From Pseudomonas sp. UYIF39 (GTDB lineage: Bacteria; Pseudomonadota; Gammaproteobacteria; Pseudomonadales; Pseudomonadaceae): a stretch of 64,000 nt of DNA. The notes beneath the pieces were generated by a model. The model saw nothing but the letters and a program-made list of their open reading frames with translations, did not search any database and had not been told where the DNA came from. Both the position numbers and the translations under genes were made by a program. Of the stretch, positions 53,476-62,318 are shown one piece after another; the stretch's first letter is position 1, and every line of letters begins with the position of its first letter. Location of the stretch: assembly GCF_029963765.1 (NCBI RefSeq), contig NZ_JALBYU010000010.1, positions 124,001 through 188,000 on the forward strand. Direction: 5' to 3'.

Positions 53476-54273
53476 TTAAGGCGCCCAACCCGGTTTACGC
53501 TTTTGCACAAAAGCCATGGTCCCGTCGACCCCTTCCGTCCCGGTCACCGCCTCGCTGAACCAATCAGCCGCTTCATCCAGCAACGCATTCGATGGCTGTC
53601 CGGCACTCGCGAGCAAGAGTTTTTTGGTCGTCGCATTCGCCTCCGGCGCGCAGCACAACACATGGGCCAGAATTTCATCGAGACGCTCGGCCAACGCTTG
53701 CGCGTCATGCTCGACAAAATGCACCAACCCCATGCGCCGTGCCTGTGTGCCGTCGAATCGTGCCGCGGTCAGCGCCAATCGGCGAGTCTGAGTCAGGCCG
53801 ATGCGCTGCACTACGAATGGCGCGATCTGCGCTGGCAGCAGGCCGAGGCTGGTTTCCGGCAGACCGAATTGCGCCTGGTGATCGGCCAAGGCGACGTCGC
53901 TGACGCAGGCCAGACCAAAACCACCGCCGAGCACCGCGCCTTGCAGCACCGTGATCACCACTTGCGGTGCGTGTTGCACCTCTTGCAGCAGCGCACCGAA
54001 TGCGCGATTCAAGTCGCGATAGGCGCTCGGGCCTTGAGCGCGTGCGTTGGCCATGTCCTTGATGTCGCCACCGGCGCAAAAATGCCCGCCCGCACCACCG
54101 ATCACCAGCGCGCGAATGGCTCGGTCGTCACGCACCGCCCCCAGCACCGCACGCAGTTCGGCGACCATTTGCAAGCTCATGGCGTTGCGGCTTTCGGGGC
54201 GGTTGAGGGTGATGTGCAGGACACCGTTATGCGGTTCGAGCAGCAAGGTTTGGCAAGCTGGCAGGGTGCTCAT
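53476..54273 (-). CDS. atuE: Isohexenylglutaconyl-CoA hydratase
   Basis: A 265-residue crotonase-family enzyme that hydrates isohexenylglutaconyl-CoA. The oxyanion-hole segments are GGAGGHFCAGGDIKDMAN and LQGAVLGGGFGLACVSD. It overlaps atuD by 4 bases. Position between atuD and atuF and the absence of leucine genes support the assignment over a methylglutaconyl-CoA hydratase. Confidence 0.88.
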   Translation of the reverse strand: MSTLPACQTLLLEPHNGVLHITLNRPESRNAMSLQMVAELRAVLGAVRDDRAIRALVIGGAGGHFCAGGDIKDMANARAQGPSAYRDLNRAFGALLQEVQHAPQVVITVLQGAVLGGGFGLACVSDVALADHQAQFGLPETSLGLLPAQIAPFVVQRIGLTQTRRLALTAARFDGTQARRMGLVHFVEHDAQALAERLDEILAHVLCCAPEANATTKKLLLASAGQPSNALLDEAADWFSEAVTGTEGVDGTMAFVQKRKPGWAP

Positions 54274-55427
54274 TTCTTTTTCCCCGGCAGGATGCCCATG
54301 AGTTTGCAGATGATCCCCAGCATGATTTCGTCGGCCCCGCCGCCGATCGACACCAGCCGTACGTCACGATAAGCACGGGCCACCGGGTTGTCCCACATGA
54401 AGCCCATGCCGCCCCAGTATTGCAGGCAGCTGTCGCTGACTTCACGGCCCAGCCGTCCGGCCTTGAGTTTGGCCATCGACGCCAGACGGGTGACGTCCTG
54501 GCCTTTGATGTACTGCTCGGTGGCCTGATAGACCAACGCCCGCAGGCATTCGATTTCGGTTTGCAGTTCGGCCAGGCGGAAGTGGATGACCTGATTGTCG
54601 ATCAGCGCATTGCCGAAAGTTTTACGTTCCTTGCAGTACTCGATGGTGCTGTCGACGCAGTACTCCAGGCCCTTGATCATGTTCGCCGCGCCGAACAGGC
54701 GTTCTTCCTGGAACTGCAGCATCTGCATCATGAACCCCGCGCCTTCATGGCCGATGCGGTTGCGTTGCGGCACGCGCACGTTGTCGAAAAATACCTGGGC
54801 GGTTTCCGAGCTGCGCATACCGAGCTTGTCCAGGTGCGAACTGAGGCTGATGCCGGGCGTGTTCATCGCCACCATGATCAGCGACTTGTTGATGTGCGGT
54901 TTGTCGTCCGAGGTGTTGGCCAGCAGGCAGATGAAATCGGCGCTCGGCGAGTTGGTAATCCACATCTTGCTGCCGTTGATCACGTAGTCGTCGCCGTCCT
55001 TGCGGGCGGTGGTTTTCAAACCGGCCACGTCGGAACCGGCGCCCACTTCGGAAACACCGATGCAGCCGACCTGCTCGCCGGTGATCGCCGGTCGCAGGAA
55101 TTCTTCACGCAACTCATCGGAGCCGAAACGCGCGAGCGCCGGGGTGCACATGTCGGTCTGCACGCCAATGGACATCGGAATGCCGCCGCAATGAATGGTG
55201 CCGAACTCTTCGGCGGCGGCGATCGAGTAGCTGTAGTCGAGCCCCATGCCCCCGAATTTTTCCGGTTTGGAAATCCCCAGCAGACCGAGTTCACCAGCCT
55301 TGCGGAAGATCTCGTGGATCGGAAAGCGCCCGGCTTTTTCCCATTCCTCGACGTGCGGATTGATCTCGTGCTCGACGAATTGGCGGACGGTGCGACGTAG
55401 TGCTTCGTGTTCCTGGGTGAAGATCAT
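54270..55427 (-). CDS. atuD: Citronellyl-CoA dehydrogenase (acyl-CoA dehydrogenase)
   Basis: A 385-residue FAD-dependent acyl-CoA dehydrogenase that introduces the 2,3 double bond in citronellyl-CoA. Signatures are GCIGVSEVGAGSDVAG, KMWITNSPSADFICLL and YWGGMGFMWDNPVARA. The catalytic Glu is expected near the C-terminal third and is not assigned here. Confidence 0.9.
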   Translation of the reverse strand: MIFTQEHEALRRTVRQFVEHEINPHVEEWEKAGRFPIHEIFRKAGELGLLGISKPEKFGGMGLDYSYSIAAAEEFGTIHCGGIPMSIGVQTDMCTPALARFGSDELREEFLRPAITGEQVGCIGVSEVGAGSDVAGLKTTARKDGDDYVINGSKMWITNSPSADFICLLANTSDDKPHINKSLIMVAMNTPGISLSSHLDKLGMRSSETAQVFFDNVRVPQRNRIGHEGAGFMMQMLQFQEERLFGAANMIKGLEYCVDSTIEYCKERKTFGNALIDNQVIHFRLAELQTEIECLRALVYQATEQYIKGQDVTRLASMAKLKAGRLGREVSDSCLQYWGGMGFMWDNPVARAYRDVRLVSIGGGADEIMLGIICKLMGILPGKKK

Positions 55428-55451
55428 TTTTATTGTTCTCCTCTGGCCGGC

Positions 55452-57068
55452 CTAGAACCGGGCGACACCAAAACTGTTGGGTTGCAGCGGCCGCACCCCG
55501 GCCTCATGACAAATATCCAGCAAGTACCCGAGCAAGGTCCGGGTATCCCGCGGGTCAATCAGCCCGTCGTCCCACAGATTGGCGCTGCCATAAAGTGAGG
55601 TGGACTGACTGTCGAGTTTCTGCGCGGTGACCTGTTCCAGCATGTCGAGCATTTTCGGGTCGGGCACCAAACCATCCTTTAACTGCTTGGCTTCGGTGAC
55701 GATCCGCAGCACCTTGCCGGCCTGTGCGCCGCCCATGACGGCGGTGCGGCTGTTGGGCCAGGCGAAGATGAATCGGGGATCGAGGCCGCGGCCGCACATC
55801 GCGTAGTTGCCGGCACCGTAGGAGCCACCGACGACGATGGTCAGTTTAGGCACCCGGGCGTTGGCCACCGCTTGAATCATTTTCGCGCCGTGTTTGATCA
55901 CGCCTTGCTGCTCCGATTCGGTGCCGACCATGAACCCGGTGGTGTTGTGAAAAAACAGCAGTGGCGTCTGGCTCTGGTCGCAGAGCTGAATGAACTGCGC
56001 CGCCTTGCTTGCGCCTTTGGGCGTGATCGGTCCGTTGTTGCCGATGAAGCCACAGGCACGGCCCTGAATCTGCAAATGACCGCAGACGGTTTGCTGATCG
56101 AACTCACCCTTGAATTCGAGGAAGTTCGAGCCGTCGGCAATCCGCGCGATGATTTCGCGCACGTCGTAAGGTTTTTTCGCGTCGTCGGGAATCAGCCCGA
56201 GCAACTCGTCGATGGGGTAGAGCGGTTCTTCCCACCGACGTTCGGGTACCCGGGGCAGCTGATCATTCCAGGGCAGCAGACTGACAATCTCGCGCACCTG
56301 ACGCACGCCATCGGCATCGTTCTCGGCCAGGTACTCTGCAGTGCCGGCGATTTGCGCATGCATTTCGGCGCCGCCCAGTGCTTCATCGGTGGCGACTTCA
56401 CCGGTGGCAGCCTTGAGCAGGGGCGGGCCGGCGAGAAACAGCTTGGCCTTGCCACGCACCACCACCACGTAATCCGAAAGCCCTGGTTGATAAGCCCCAC
56501 CCGCCGTGGCCGAACCGTGGACCACGGTGATCTGCGGCAGGCCCATGGCCGACATCCGCGCCTGATTGGCAAAGCTGCGGGCGCCTTCGATGAAAATTTC
56601 CGCCGCGTAATTAAGGTTGGCGCCGCCGCTTTCGGCCAGGGTAATGACCGGCAGTTTGTTCTCCATGGCGATCTGTTGCAGGCGCAGGGATTTTTTCAAA
56701 CCGCTGGGGGAAATGGTCCCGCCCTTGATCGCACTGTTGTTCGCCACCACCAGTGCCCGCACGCCGGACACGTAGCCGATCCCGGCGATCAAACCACCAC
56801 CGGCCGAGCTGCCGTCCTTGTCGTCGTGCAGTTTGTAGCCGGCCAGGCTCGCCAGTTCGAGGAACGGTGCGCCAGGATCCAGCAGCAGGTTGAGGCGTTC
56901 GCGGGGCAGCAGTTGTCCACGCTTGTCGAACCTGGGTTTTGCCTCGCCGGCCTTGTTCAGCAGGTTTTGTTCAAGCTGGCGGACTTGCTCGATACCCACG
57001 AGCATCGCCGCGCGATTGCGGGCGAACGGTTCGCTGAACGGGTCTACTTGCGACTGGATCACCGGCAT
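55452..57068 (-). CDS. atuC: Geranyl-CoA carboxylase beta subunit (carboxyltransferase)
   Basis: A 538-residue carboxyltransferase of the propionyl/methylcrotonyl/geranyl-CoA family. N-terminal ARDVFSEP-like start and RGQLLPRERLNLLLDPG, acyl-CoA-binding LAESGGANLNYAAE, and C-terminal GSYGAGNYAMCGRGLDPRF are present. It forms the holoenzyme with the biotinylated AtuF and lies 24 bases before atuD. Confidence 0.93.
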   Translation of the reverse strand: MPVIQSQVDPFSEPFARNRAAMLVGIEQVRQLEQNLLNKAGEAKPRFDKRGQLLPRERLNLLLDPGAPFLELASLAGYKLHDDKDGSSAGGGLIAGIGYVSGVRALVVANNSAIKGGTISPSGLKKSLRLQQIAMENKLPVITLAESGGANLNYAAEIFIEGARSFANQARMSAMGLPQITVVHGSATAGGAYQPGLSDYVVVVRGKAKLFLAGPPLLKAATGEVATDEALGGAEMHAQIAGTAEYLAENDADGVRQVREIVSLLPWNDQLPRVPERRWEEPLYPIDELLGLIPDDAKKPYDVREIIARIADGSNFLEFKGEFDQQTVCGHLQIQGRACGFIGNNGPITPKGASKAAQFIQLCDQSQTPLLFFHNTTGFMVGTESEQQGVIKHGAKMIQAVANARVPKLTIVVGGSYGAGNYAMCGRGLDPRFIFAWPNSRTAVMGGAQAGKVLRIVTEAKQLKDGLVPDPKMLDMLEQVTAQKLDSQSTSLYGSANLWDDGLIDPRDTRTLLGYLLDICHEAGVRPLQPNSFGVARF

Positions 57069-57071
57069 GGC

Positions 57072-57941
57072 TTATTCCTTATCCTTGAGGACGTCCGGCA
57101 GGTAGGCGCGATGGAAACCGTTATACGACTCGCTGATCTGCGCCTTGTGTATCGGCCAGGCGCGCCCGCCCAGGCTGGCGGCGCCGTCGATGCGCAAGGT
57201 GCTGCCACTGACAAATGCCGCTGCCGGGCTGAGCAGGAAAACGATCGCCGCGCTGACTTCCGATTCGGTGCCGATGCGTTTGAGTGGAACGTGCTCGCGC
57301 AACGTCGGGATCACCGCTTTGAACGCGCCTTCGTAGGTGTCCATGCCACTGGACGCAATCCAGCCCGGCGCCACGGCATTGACCCGCACCCCGGCATAAC
57401 CCCATTCGAACGCGGCGGTCTTGGTGAGGTTGTCCATGCCTGAACGTGCCGCGCCCGAGTGGCCCATGCCGGGCATGCCGCCCCACATGTCGGCGAGCAT
57501 ATTGACGATGGCGCCGCCGTGCGTGCTCATGGATTGGTTGAACACTTCCCGGGCCATCAGGAACCCGCCCATCAGGTTGGTGCGCAACACCGTGTCGAAA
57601 CCTTTTTGATTGATCGACGCCAGCGGCGACGGGTACTGCCCGCCGGCATTGTTGACCAGGCCGTGAATCGGTCCGTACTTGCGGATCAACTCGCTGACCA
57701 CATGCTTGACCGCTTCTTCCTCACGAATATCGCAGACCATCCAGTCAGCCTTGCCGCCATCTTCGGCAATTTCGGCCGCGACGTTTTTCAGCTTGTCGGC
57801 CTTGCGCCCAAGCAGCATCACATGGGCGCCGAGGGCCGCCAGTTCGTGAGCGGTGCAACGGCCGATACCGCTGCCGCCACCGGTGACGATGATGTTTTGC
57901 CCTGCAAACAAATCGGCTTTGAAAATCGAATCGTAAGCCAT
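57072..57941 (-). CDS. atuB: Short-chain dehydrogenase AtuB
   Basis: A 289-residue SDR. The cofactor motif is VTGGGSGIGRC, with NNAGG and NMLADMWGG; the usual SDR catalytic Tyr-x-x-x-Lys is not obvious, the region reading HSGAARSGMDNLTKTAA. In the atu pathway it is thought to oxidise citronellol/geraniol or a later hydroxyl intermediate. It starts 12 bases after atuA. Confidence 0.87.
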   Translation of the reverse strand: MAYDSIFKADLFAGQNIIVTGGGSGIGRCTAHELAALGAHVMLLGRKADKLKNVAAEIAEDGGKADWMVCDIREEEAVKHVVSELIRKYGPIHGLVNNAGGQYPSPLASINQKGFDTVLRTNLMGGFLMAREVFNQSMSTHGGAIVNMLADMWGGMPGMGHSGAARSGMDNLTKTAAFEWGYAGVRVNAVAPGWIASSGMDTYEGAFKAVIPTLREHVPLKRIGTESEVSAAIVFLLSPAAAFVSGSTLRIDGAASLGGRAWPIHKAQISESYNGFHRAYLPDVLKDKE

Positions 57942-57953
57942 GGCGACAGCCCT

Positions 57954-59756
57954 CTAGTTGACCTGGTCGGCGATGCGCTGAGGCACCGGTATCTGGATTT
58001 CCAGCAGTTGCTGGGCGAAGGCTTTGCCTTGCGGATCGATCCGCAGGCTGGCCACGCCACCGCCTCCCAGGGCGTTTTCCAGCAGAAAATTAAGGCTGTG
58101 GGTGCCCGGCAGGTACCAGCGTTCGACACGTCCGTGGATCGGATCGAGGACGTGACTCATCCAGTCGACGATCACTTCCGGCGTCAAGGCTTCGGCAATC
58201 CACGGCAGGTACTCCGGCTCGCGGGCCATGACGCCGATGTTGCTGTGATTGCCCTTGTCACCGGAACGCGCCACGGCGAGTTTGACCAGTGCCACGCTGG
58301 CATCGGCCCGGTCTGAGGGTTTCGGTGGGGCGCACGCCACGGGCAAGTCGGCGGTGTCGAGCACATCAACGGCGGGCAGGGCGCAAGGGTGGCGCTGGCC
58401 CTTGAGATCAATTTCCAGCGTGCAGGCGGTTTTGTCGATAAGGAACGAGAACAGCCGGATCAGCGGATACACCGTCGGCCGTCCACCGACAATTCCGGTC
58501 AGTCCCGGCGCCATGCCGGTGGCGGCCTGGGCGATCTCCCGGGAGAACACAATCAACGCCTGTTTACCCGGATGGCGCACCGCGAGTTTGATCACCACTT
58601 CGCGGCTGTCCTGACGCTGACCGTGGGGGCCGTAAGTGGCTTCGCTGCCGAGCAGTTCGATGTTCACTTCGCTGTAGGGTGGCCAACCGCGCTGGCTGAA
58701 GATTTCCGAGGTCTTGTTGATGATCGCTTCGCTGACCCGACGCGCCTTGTCGACCGCATCGATCCCCGCGATCAGGCAACTGGCGGTGCAGCGGAAACCG
58801 TCCGGGTACGTCGCGCTGACCTTGTACTGATCGGTCGGCGGCAAGCCTTTTGCGCCGTGCACCTGAACCGCATTTTTGCCTTGTTGTACGAGTTTGACGT
58901 CAGTGAAATCGCAAACCACATCCGGCAGCAGATAGGCCTGCGGGTTGCCGATTTCATACAGCATCTGCTCGCCGACCGTCAGGGGTGTCACCAGTCCGCC
59001 TGAGCCTTCGGGTTTGCTGACGATGAACTGGCTGTCGGCGCTGACTTCGACGATGGGGAAGCCGATGTGTTCGTAGTCGGGCACCTCGCGCCAATCGGTG
59101 AAGTTGCCGCCGGTGCACTGGGCGCCACATTCGATGATGTGGCCGGCCAATGCGGCTTGGGCGAGTTTGTCGTAGTCGTGCCACGACCAGCCGAACTCAT
59201 GCACCAGCGCGGCACTGACCACGGCGCTGTCGACCACGCGCCCGGTGATGACGATGTCGGCGCCCAGACGCAAGGCTTCGGTGATGCCGGGTGCTCCGAG
59301 GTAGGCGTTGGTCGAGACGCACATCGGCGGCAAGGGCGCGCCACTGAACATTTCATGGATTCCTTTGCTGCCCAGCTGTTTGAGCTGCGGCTGCAGGTCA
59401 TCGCCCAGCAGCACGGCGATCTTCAGCGTGACCCCGGCCTTGTCGCAGGCCGCTTGCAGGGCGGCGGCGCAGGCTTGCGGGTTGACCCCGCCGGCGTTGC
59501 TGATGACGCGGGTTTTCTGTTCGGCAATTTGACCCAGCAGCGGGCTGAGGACTTCGATGAAGTCGCTGGCGTAACCGGCCTGGGGATCTTTCATCCGCGC
59601 ACCGGCCATGATCGACATCGTAATTTCGGCCAGATAATCGAAGACCAGATAATCCAGACGCCCGCCTTCGACGAGTTGCGCGGCAGCGGTCGAGGTGTCA
59701 CCCCAGAAGGCACTGGCGCAACCGATGCGGATTGTTTTTGGCACAGTCAACTCCAT
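57954..59756 (-). CDS. atuA: Acyclic terpene utilisation protein AtuA
   Basis: A 600-residue protein with the DUF1446-type N-terminal domain (IRIGCASAFWGDT, LDYLVFDYLAEITMSIMAG, VISNAGGVNPQACA) and a C-terminal AtuA-type domain (LAVARSGDKGNHSNIGVMA). It is the marker gene for the Atu pathway but its reaction is not established. ATG 59756 is preceded by GGGGGTGG; open frame continues 87 codons upstream across the operators and is ignored. Confidence 0.92.
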   Translation of the reverse strand: MELTVPKTIRIGCASAFWGDTSTAAAQLVEGGRLDYLVFDYLAEITMSIMAGARMKDPQAGYASDFIEVLSPLLGQIAEQKTRVISNAGGVNPQACAAALQAACDKAGVTLKIAVLLGDDLQPQLKQLGSKGIHEMFSGAPLPPMCVSTNAYLGAPGITEALRLGADIVITGRVVDSAVVSAALVHEFGWSWHDYDKLAQAALAGHIIECGAQCTGGNFTDWREVPDYEHIGFPIVEVSADSQFIVSKPEGSGGLVTPLTVGEQMLYEIGNPQAYLLPDVVCDFTDVKLVQQGKNAVQVHGAKGLPPTDQYKVSATYPDGFRCTASCLIAGIDAVDKARRVSEAIINKTSEIFSQRGWPPYSEVNIELLGSEATYGPHGQRQDSREVVIKLAVRHPGKQALIVFSREIAQAATGMAPGLTGIVGGRPTVYPLIRLFSFLIDKTACTLEIDLKGQRHPCALPAVDVLDTADLPVACAPPKPSDRADASVALVKLAVARSGDKGNHSNIGVMAREPEYLPWIAEALTPEVIVDWMSHVLDPIHGRVERWYLPGTHSLNFLLENALGGGGVASLRIDPQGKAFAQQLLEIQIPVPQRIADQVN

Positions 59757-59786
59757 AACCACCCCCGACAGAAGTACATCGAGACT

Positions 59787-59804
59787 ACCAAGCAAGCGCT
59801 TGGT
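59787..59804. promoter_or_regulatory. AtuR operator, left copy
   Basis: ACCAAGCAAGCGCTTGGT is nearly palindromic, and its first 14 bases are the exact reverse complement of the right copy at 59834-59847. It lies 30 bases from the atuA start. Confidence 0.75.
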
Positions 59805-59833
59805 TTGTAAACGGCTAAAATATCTTCTGCCCG

Positions 59834-59847
59834 AGCGCTTGCTTGGT
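59834..59847. promoter_or_regulatory. AtuR operator, right copy
   Basis: AGCGCTTGCTTGGT is the perfect 14-bp inverted copy of the left operator. P. aeruginosa AtuR is reported to bind two 13-bp inverted repeats in the same spacer. Confidence 0.75.
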
Positions 59848-59934
59848 CGCGCCGGCCAGCTTAAATTGCCCGCGCAACCCCGCAGTTTTAGCGGTGAGCG
59901 GCGTATTTGATTGATCGACTGTAGGAGAGAACGG

Positions 59935-60561
59935 GTGGACGAGCAAAAAGCCCTGAGGGTGATGCGCGAATTGGTCGATAGCGGCCAATTGACCGACCCG
60001 GACAGCGCCCGCGGCAAACTGCTGCAAGTGGCGGCTCACCTGTTCCGCAACAAAGGTTACGAACGCACCACCGTGCGCGATCTGGCCAGCGCCGTGGGGA
60101 TTCAGTCCGGCAGTATTTTTCATCACTTCAAAAGCAAGGACGAGATCCTGCGGGCGGTGATGGAAGAAACCATTCGCTACAACACCGCGTTGATGCGTGC
60201 AGCGTTGGCAGAAGCCGGCAGTGTGCGTGAGCGGGTACTGGCGCTGATTCGTTGTGAGTTGCAGTCGATCATGGGCGGCAGCGGCGAGGCCATGGCGGTG
60301 TTGGTGTATGAATGGCGTTCGCTGTCCGAAGACGGGCAAGCGCAAGTTCTGGCGCTGCGCGACATTTATGAAGCCCTCTGGCTACAGGTGTTGGGCGAGG
60401 CCAAGGACGCCGGTTTTATTCGCGGGGATGTGTTTATCACCCGCCGCTTTCTGACGGGGGCGTTGTCCTGGACCACCACCTGGTTTCGCGCTGGCGGCAG
60501 TATGAGCCTCGATCAATTGGCCGATGAAGCATTGATTCTCGTGCTGGAAGAAAAACAGTAG
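59935..60561 (+). CDS. atuR: TetR-family repressor AtuR
   Basis: A 208-residue TetR-family regulator: HTH at about residues 25-65 (ARGKLLQVAAHLFRNKGYER, SGSIFHHFKSKDEIL) and a ligand-binding C-terminal domain. It is divergent from the atu operon and separated by a spacer with two inverted operators, so it should repress atuABCDEF until an acyl-CoA inducer appears. GTG 59935 has AGGAGA at seven bases. Confidence 0.9.
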   Translation: MDEQKALRVMRELVDSGQLTDPDSARGKLLQVAAHLFRNKGYERTTVRDLASAVGIQSGSIFHHFKSKDEILRAVMEETIRYNTALMRAALAEAGSVRERVLALIRCELQSIMGGSGEAMAVLVYEWRSLSEDGQAQVLALRDIYEALWLQVLGEAKDAGFIRGDVFITRRFLTGALSWTTTWFRAGGSMSLDQLADEALILVLEEKQ

Positions 60562-60655
60562 GTTTGTTTTGAATCAGAAGGAAACTGGCTAAGTGGTCGA
60601 AACCGCCTAGCTTGAATGCATTGAAGCGTATTTTTTTGGGGAGTGGGTTGTTTTG

Positions 60656-61462
60656 ATGTCTTCGCCAATTCGGACGGCTTCGCGGCTTTTGCTGGCGACG
60701 CTTGCGGTGTTATGCGTGGTTCCATCCCAGGCCGCACAGCTGGTACGGGTCGGTGCCGCACATTTTCCTCCTTATACCGTGCGCCCGGAATCCGGTGCCG
60801 ACACCGGTTTGCTGCCGCAACTGGTCGAGGCACTCAATGCCTTGCAGAACAACTATCAGTTTGTGTTGGTGCCGACTTCCATTCCCCGACGTTTCGGTGA
60901 CTTCAAGCAAGGCCGGGTGGACATGGCGATTTTCGAGAACCCGGACTGGGGCTGGAAGGACATCCCGCACACCACTGTCGACATGGGGCTGGAAGACGCC
61001 GAGATTTTTGTCGCACAACGCCAGCCCGATGGTCAGCCGGTTCGTCAGCAGAATTACTTTGCCGACCTCGCCGGCAAGCGCCTGGCGCTGTTCAGCGGCT
61101 ATCACTACGAATTCGCCAACTTCAATGCCGATCCAAAATTCATCGCGCAGAATTACAACGCCACGCTGACGTATTCCCATGACAGTAATCTGCTGATGGT
61201 GCTGCGCGGGCGTGCCGACGTTGCCCTGGTAACGCGCTCGTACCTGAGCGATTACCTGCTGCGCAACGAGAAAGTCGCCGATCAGCTGCTGGTGTCCCAG
61301 CGCATCGATCAGGTTTATCACCACTACGCCATCCTCAGTCCGGCCGCCCCCATCAGTGGTGAGGCGTTCGGCAAGTTGCTGCAAGGGTTGCGGGACAATG
61401 GCCAGATGCTGAAGATTTTCGATCCCTACAAGATCGCCGTGGTGCCGGTTCCGGGTACCTGA
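60656..61462 (+). CDS. Periplasmic amino-acid-type substrate-binding protein (SBP_bac_3)
   Basis: A 268-residue exported protein; the signal peptide ends near PSQAAQ. The mature part begins LVRVGAAHFPPYTV and has the type II binding fold of family 3 solute-binding proteins, with FGDFKQGRVDMAIFE and VLRGRADVALVTRSYL. No permease or ATPase gene is near, so it may serve another transporter or act as a sensor partner. ATG 60656 is preferred to the adjacent TTG. Confidence 0.85.
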   Translation: MSSPIRTASRLLLATLAVLCVVPSQAAQLVRVGAAHFPPYTVRPESGADTGLLPQLVEALNALQNNYQFVLVPTSIPRRFGDFKQGRVDMAIFENPDWGWKDIPHTTVDMGLEDAEIFVAQRQPDGQPVRQQNYFADLAGKRLALFSGYHYEFANFNADPKFIAQNYNATLTYSHDSNLLMVLRGRADVALVTRSYLSDYLLRNEKVADQLLVSQRIDQVYHHYAILSPAAPISGEAFGKLLQGLRDNGQMLKIFDPYKIAVVPVPGT

Positions 61463-61562
61463 GATCGCATCACAGGTCGCGTATTTACCCACTTCTCTTA
61501 AATTTCCCGCACTGGCTCACGTCACCTCGTTGAACTGTCGACGACTAACGTGAGCCCGACCC

Positions 61563-62125
61563 ATGTCCACTCTGAATGACCTGACGGCCCTGGCCTTGCC
61601 GACAGGAAGCCGTCTTGTAGCTGATGAAACCGAAAGCCGTCTGTGCCTCCGCCTTGAAGGGCAGCCGCTGATTCAGTTGCCCGTGACCCGTCTTGCTAGC
61701 GCCTGACCTGGCAGCTCGATGAAGCCCCCACCGAAGCATTGCTCAGCGGGTTGCTGATCCCTGCCGAAATCGTCGGCCAGTATTGTTGCGAACGCACGCT
61801 GTTCTGGCAGTTGCCTCAGCCTTGGCTGGGCGCGTCAATGACACCGAGTTATCCACAGCAACTGGTCATCAGTGGCGGCAAGCGTCATCCGCTGCGACCG
61901 GTGAAACCGCGCGGTGAAGTCTATCGGCGTTTTGATGCGCGCCTCGGTGCCTGGATTTCCCTGCGCACCGTGGACATCGATCTGGACCTGGCGCGTTTCA
62001 ATCGTTGGCAGAACAGCCCGCGCGTGGCGAGTTTCTGGCAGGAGGAGGGCAGCCTCGAGCAGCATCACGAGTACTTGAGCAAACTTGAAGCCGATCCCCA
62101 TACCCTGACAAGCGCGCGGCGCTGA
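61563..62125 (+). pseudogene. Broken siderophore-type N-acyltransferase (IucB/GNAT family)
   Basis: An ATG at 61563 opens a frame that stops at 61704-61706 after 47 residues (ending LPVTRLASA). The sequence resumes in another frame from about 61700 (RLTWQLDEAPTEALLSG) and runs to 62125 with VYRRFDARLGAWISLRTVD and RFNRWQNSPRVASFWQEEG, hallmarks of the N-hydroxylysine/hydroxyornithine acyltransferases of siderophore synthesis. It ends right after ADPHTLT, where intact relatives continue into the acetyl-CoA-binding half. So the gene has an internal frameshift and has lost its 3' part. No siderophore genes are nearby. Confidence 0.8.
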
Positions 62126-62184
62126 TGGTGCTGGGGCGTGAGCGGTTTTTTGATCGGTGTGCGTTGGCTTGATGCATGAAGCTC

Positions 62185-62235
62185 AAGGTCTGCACCGACC
62201 TTAAGTCAGTCTTCGCGATCCGACTTGCTCGCGAA
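62185..62235. repeat. Adjacent inverted repeats after the pseudogene
   Basis: AAGGTC-TGCACC-GACCTT (62185-62202) and TTCGCGA/TCGCGAA (62212-62218, 62229-62235, a REP variant) lie side by side in the spacer before the hydrolase gene and may mark the deletion junction region. Confidence 0.45.
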
Positions 62236-62318
62236 AGGGCCGGTACAGACACTGCAAGGTTGACTGTGGATCGTCGGCGGCACAGTCTGCCTTTGCCATT
62301 TTGGAGAGGAGACAACCG

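Noticed and set aside
51426..57068. Leucine/isovalerate (liu) operon
   Set aside because: Carboxylase, hydratase and acyl-CoA dehydrogenase are similar, but AtuA, the SDR, the TetR regulator and the operator pair fit atu; a MerR-type liuR and HMG-CoA lyase are missing.
55872..57443. 523-codon open frame antisense to atuC/atuB
   Set aside because: Spans two real genes and their junction, with no RBS or known domain; produced by GC skew at third positions.
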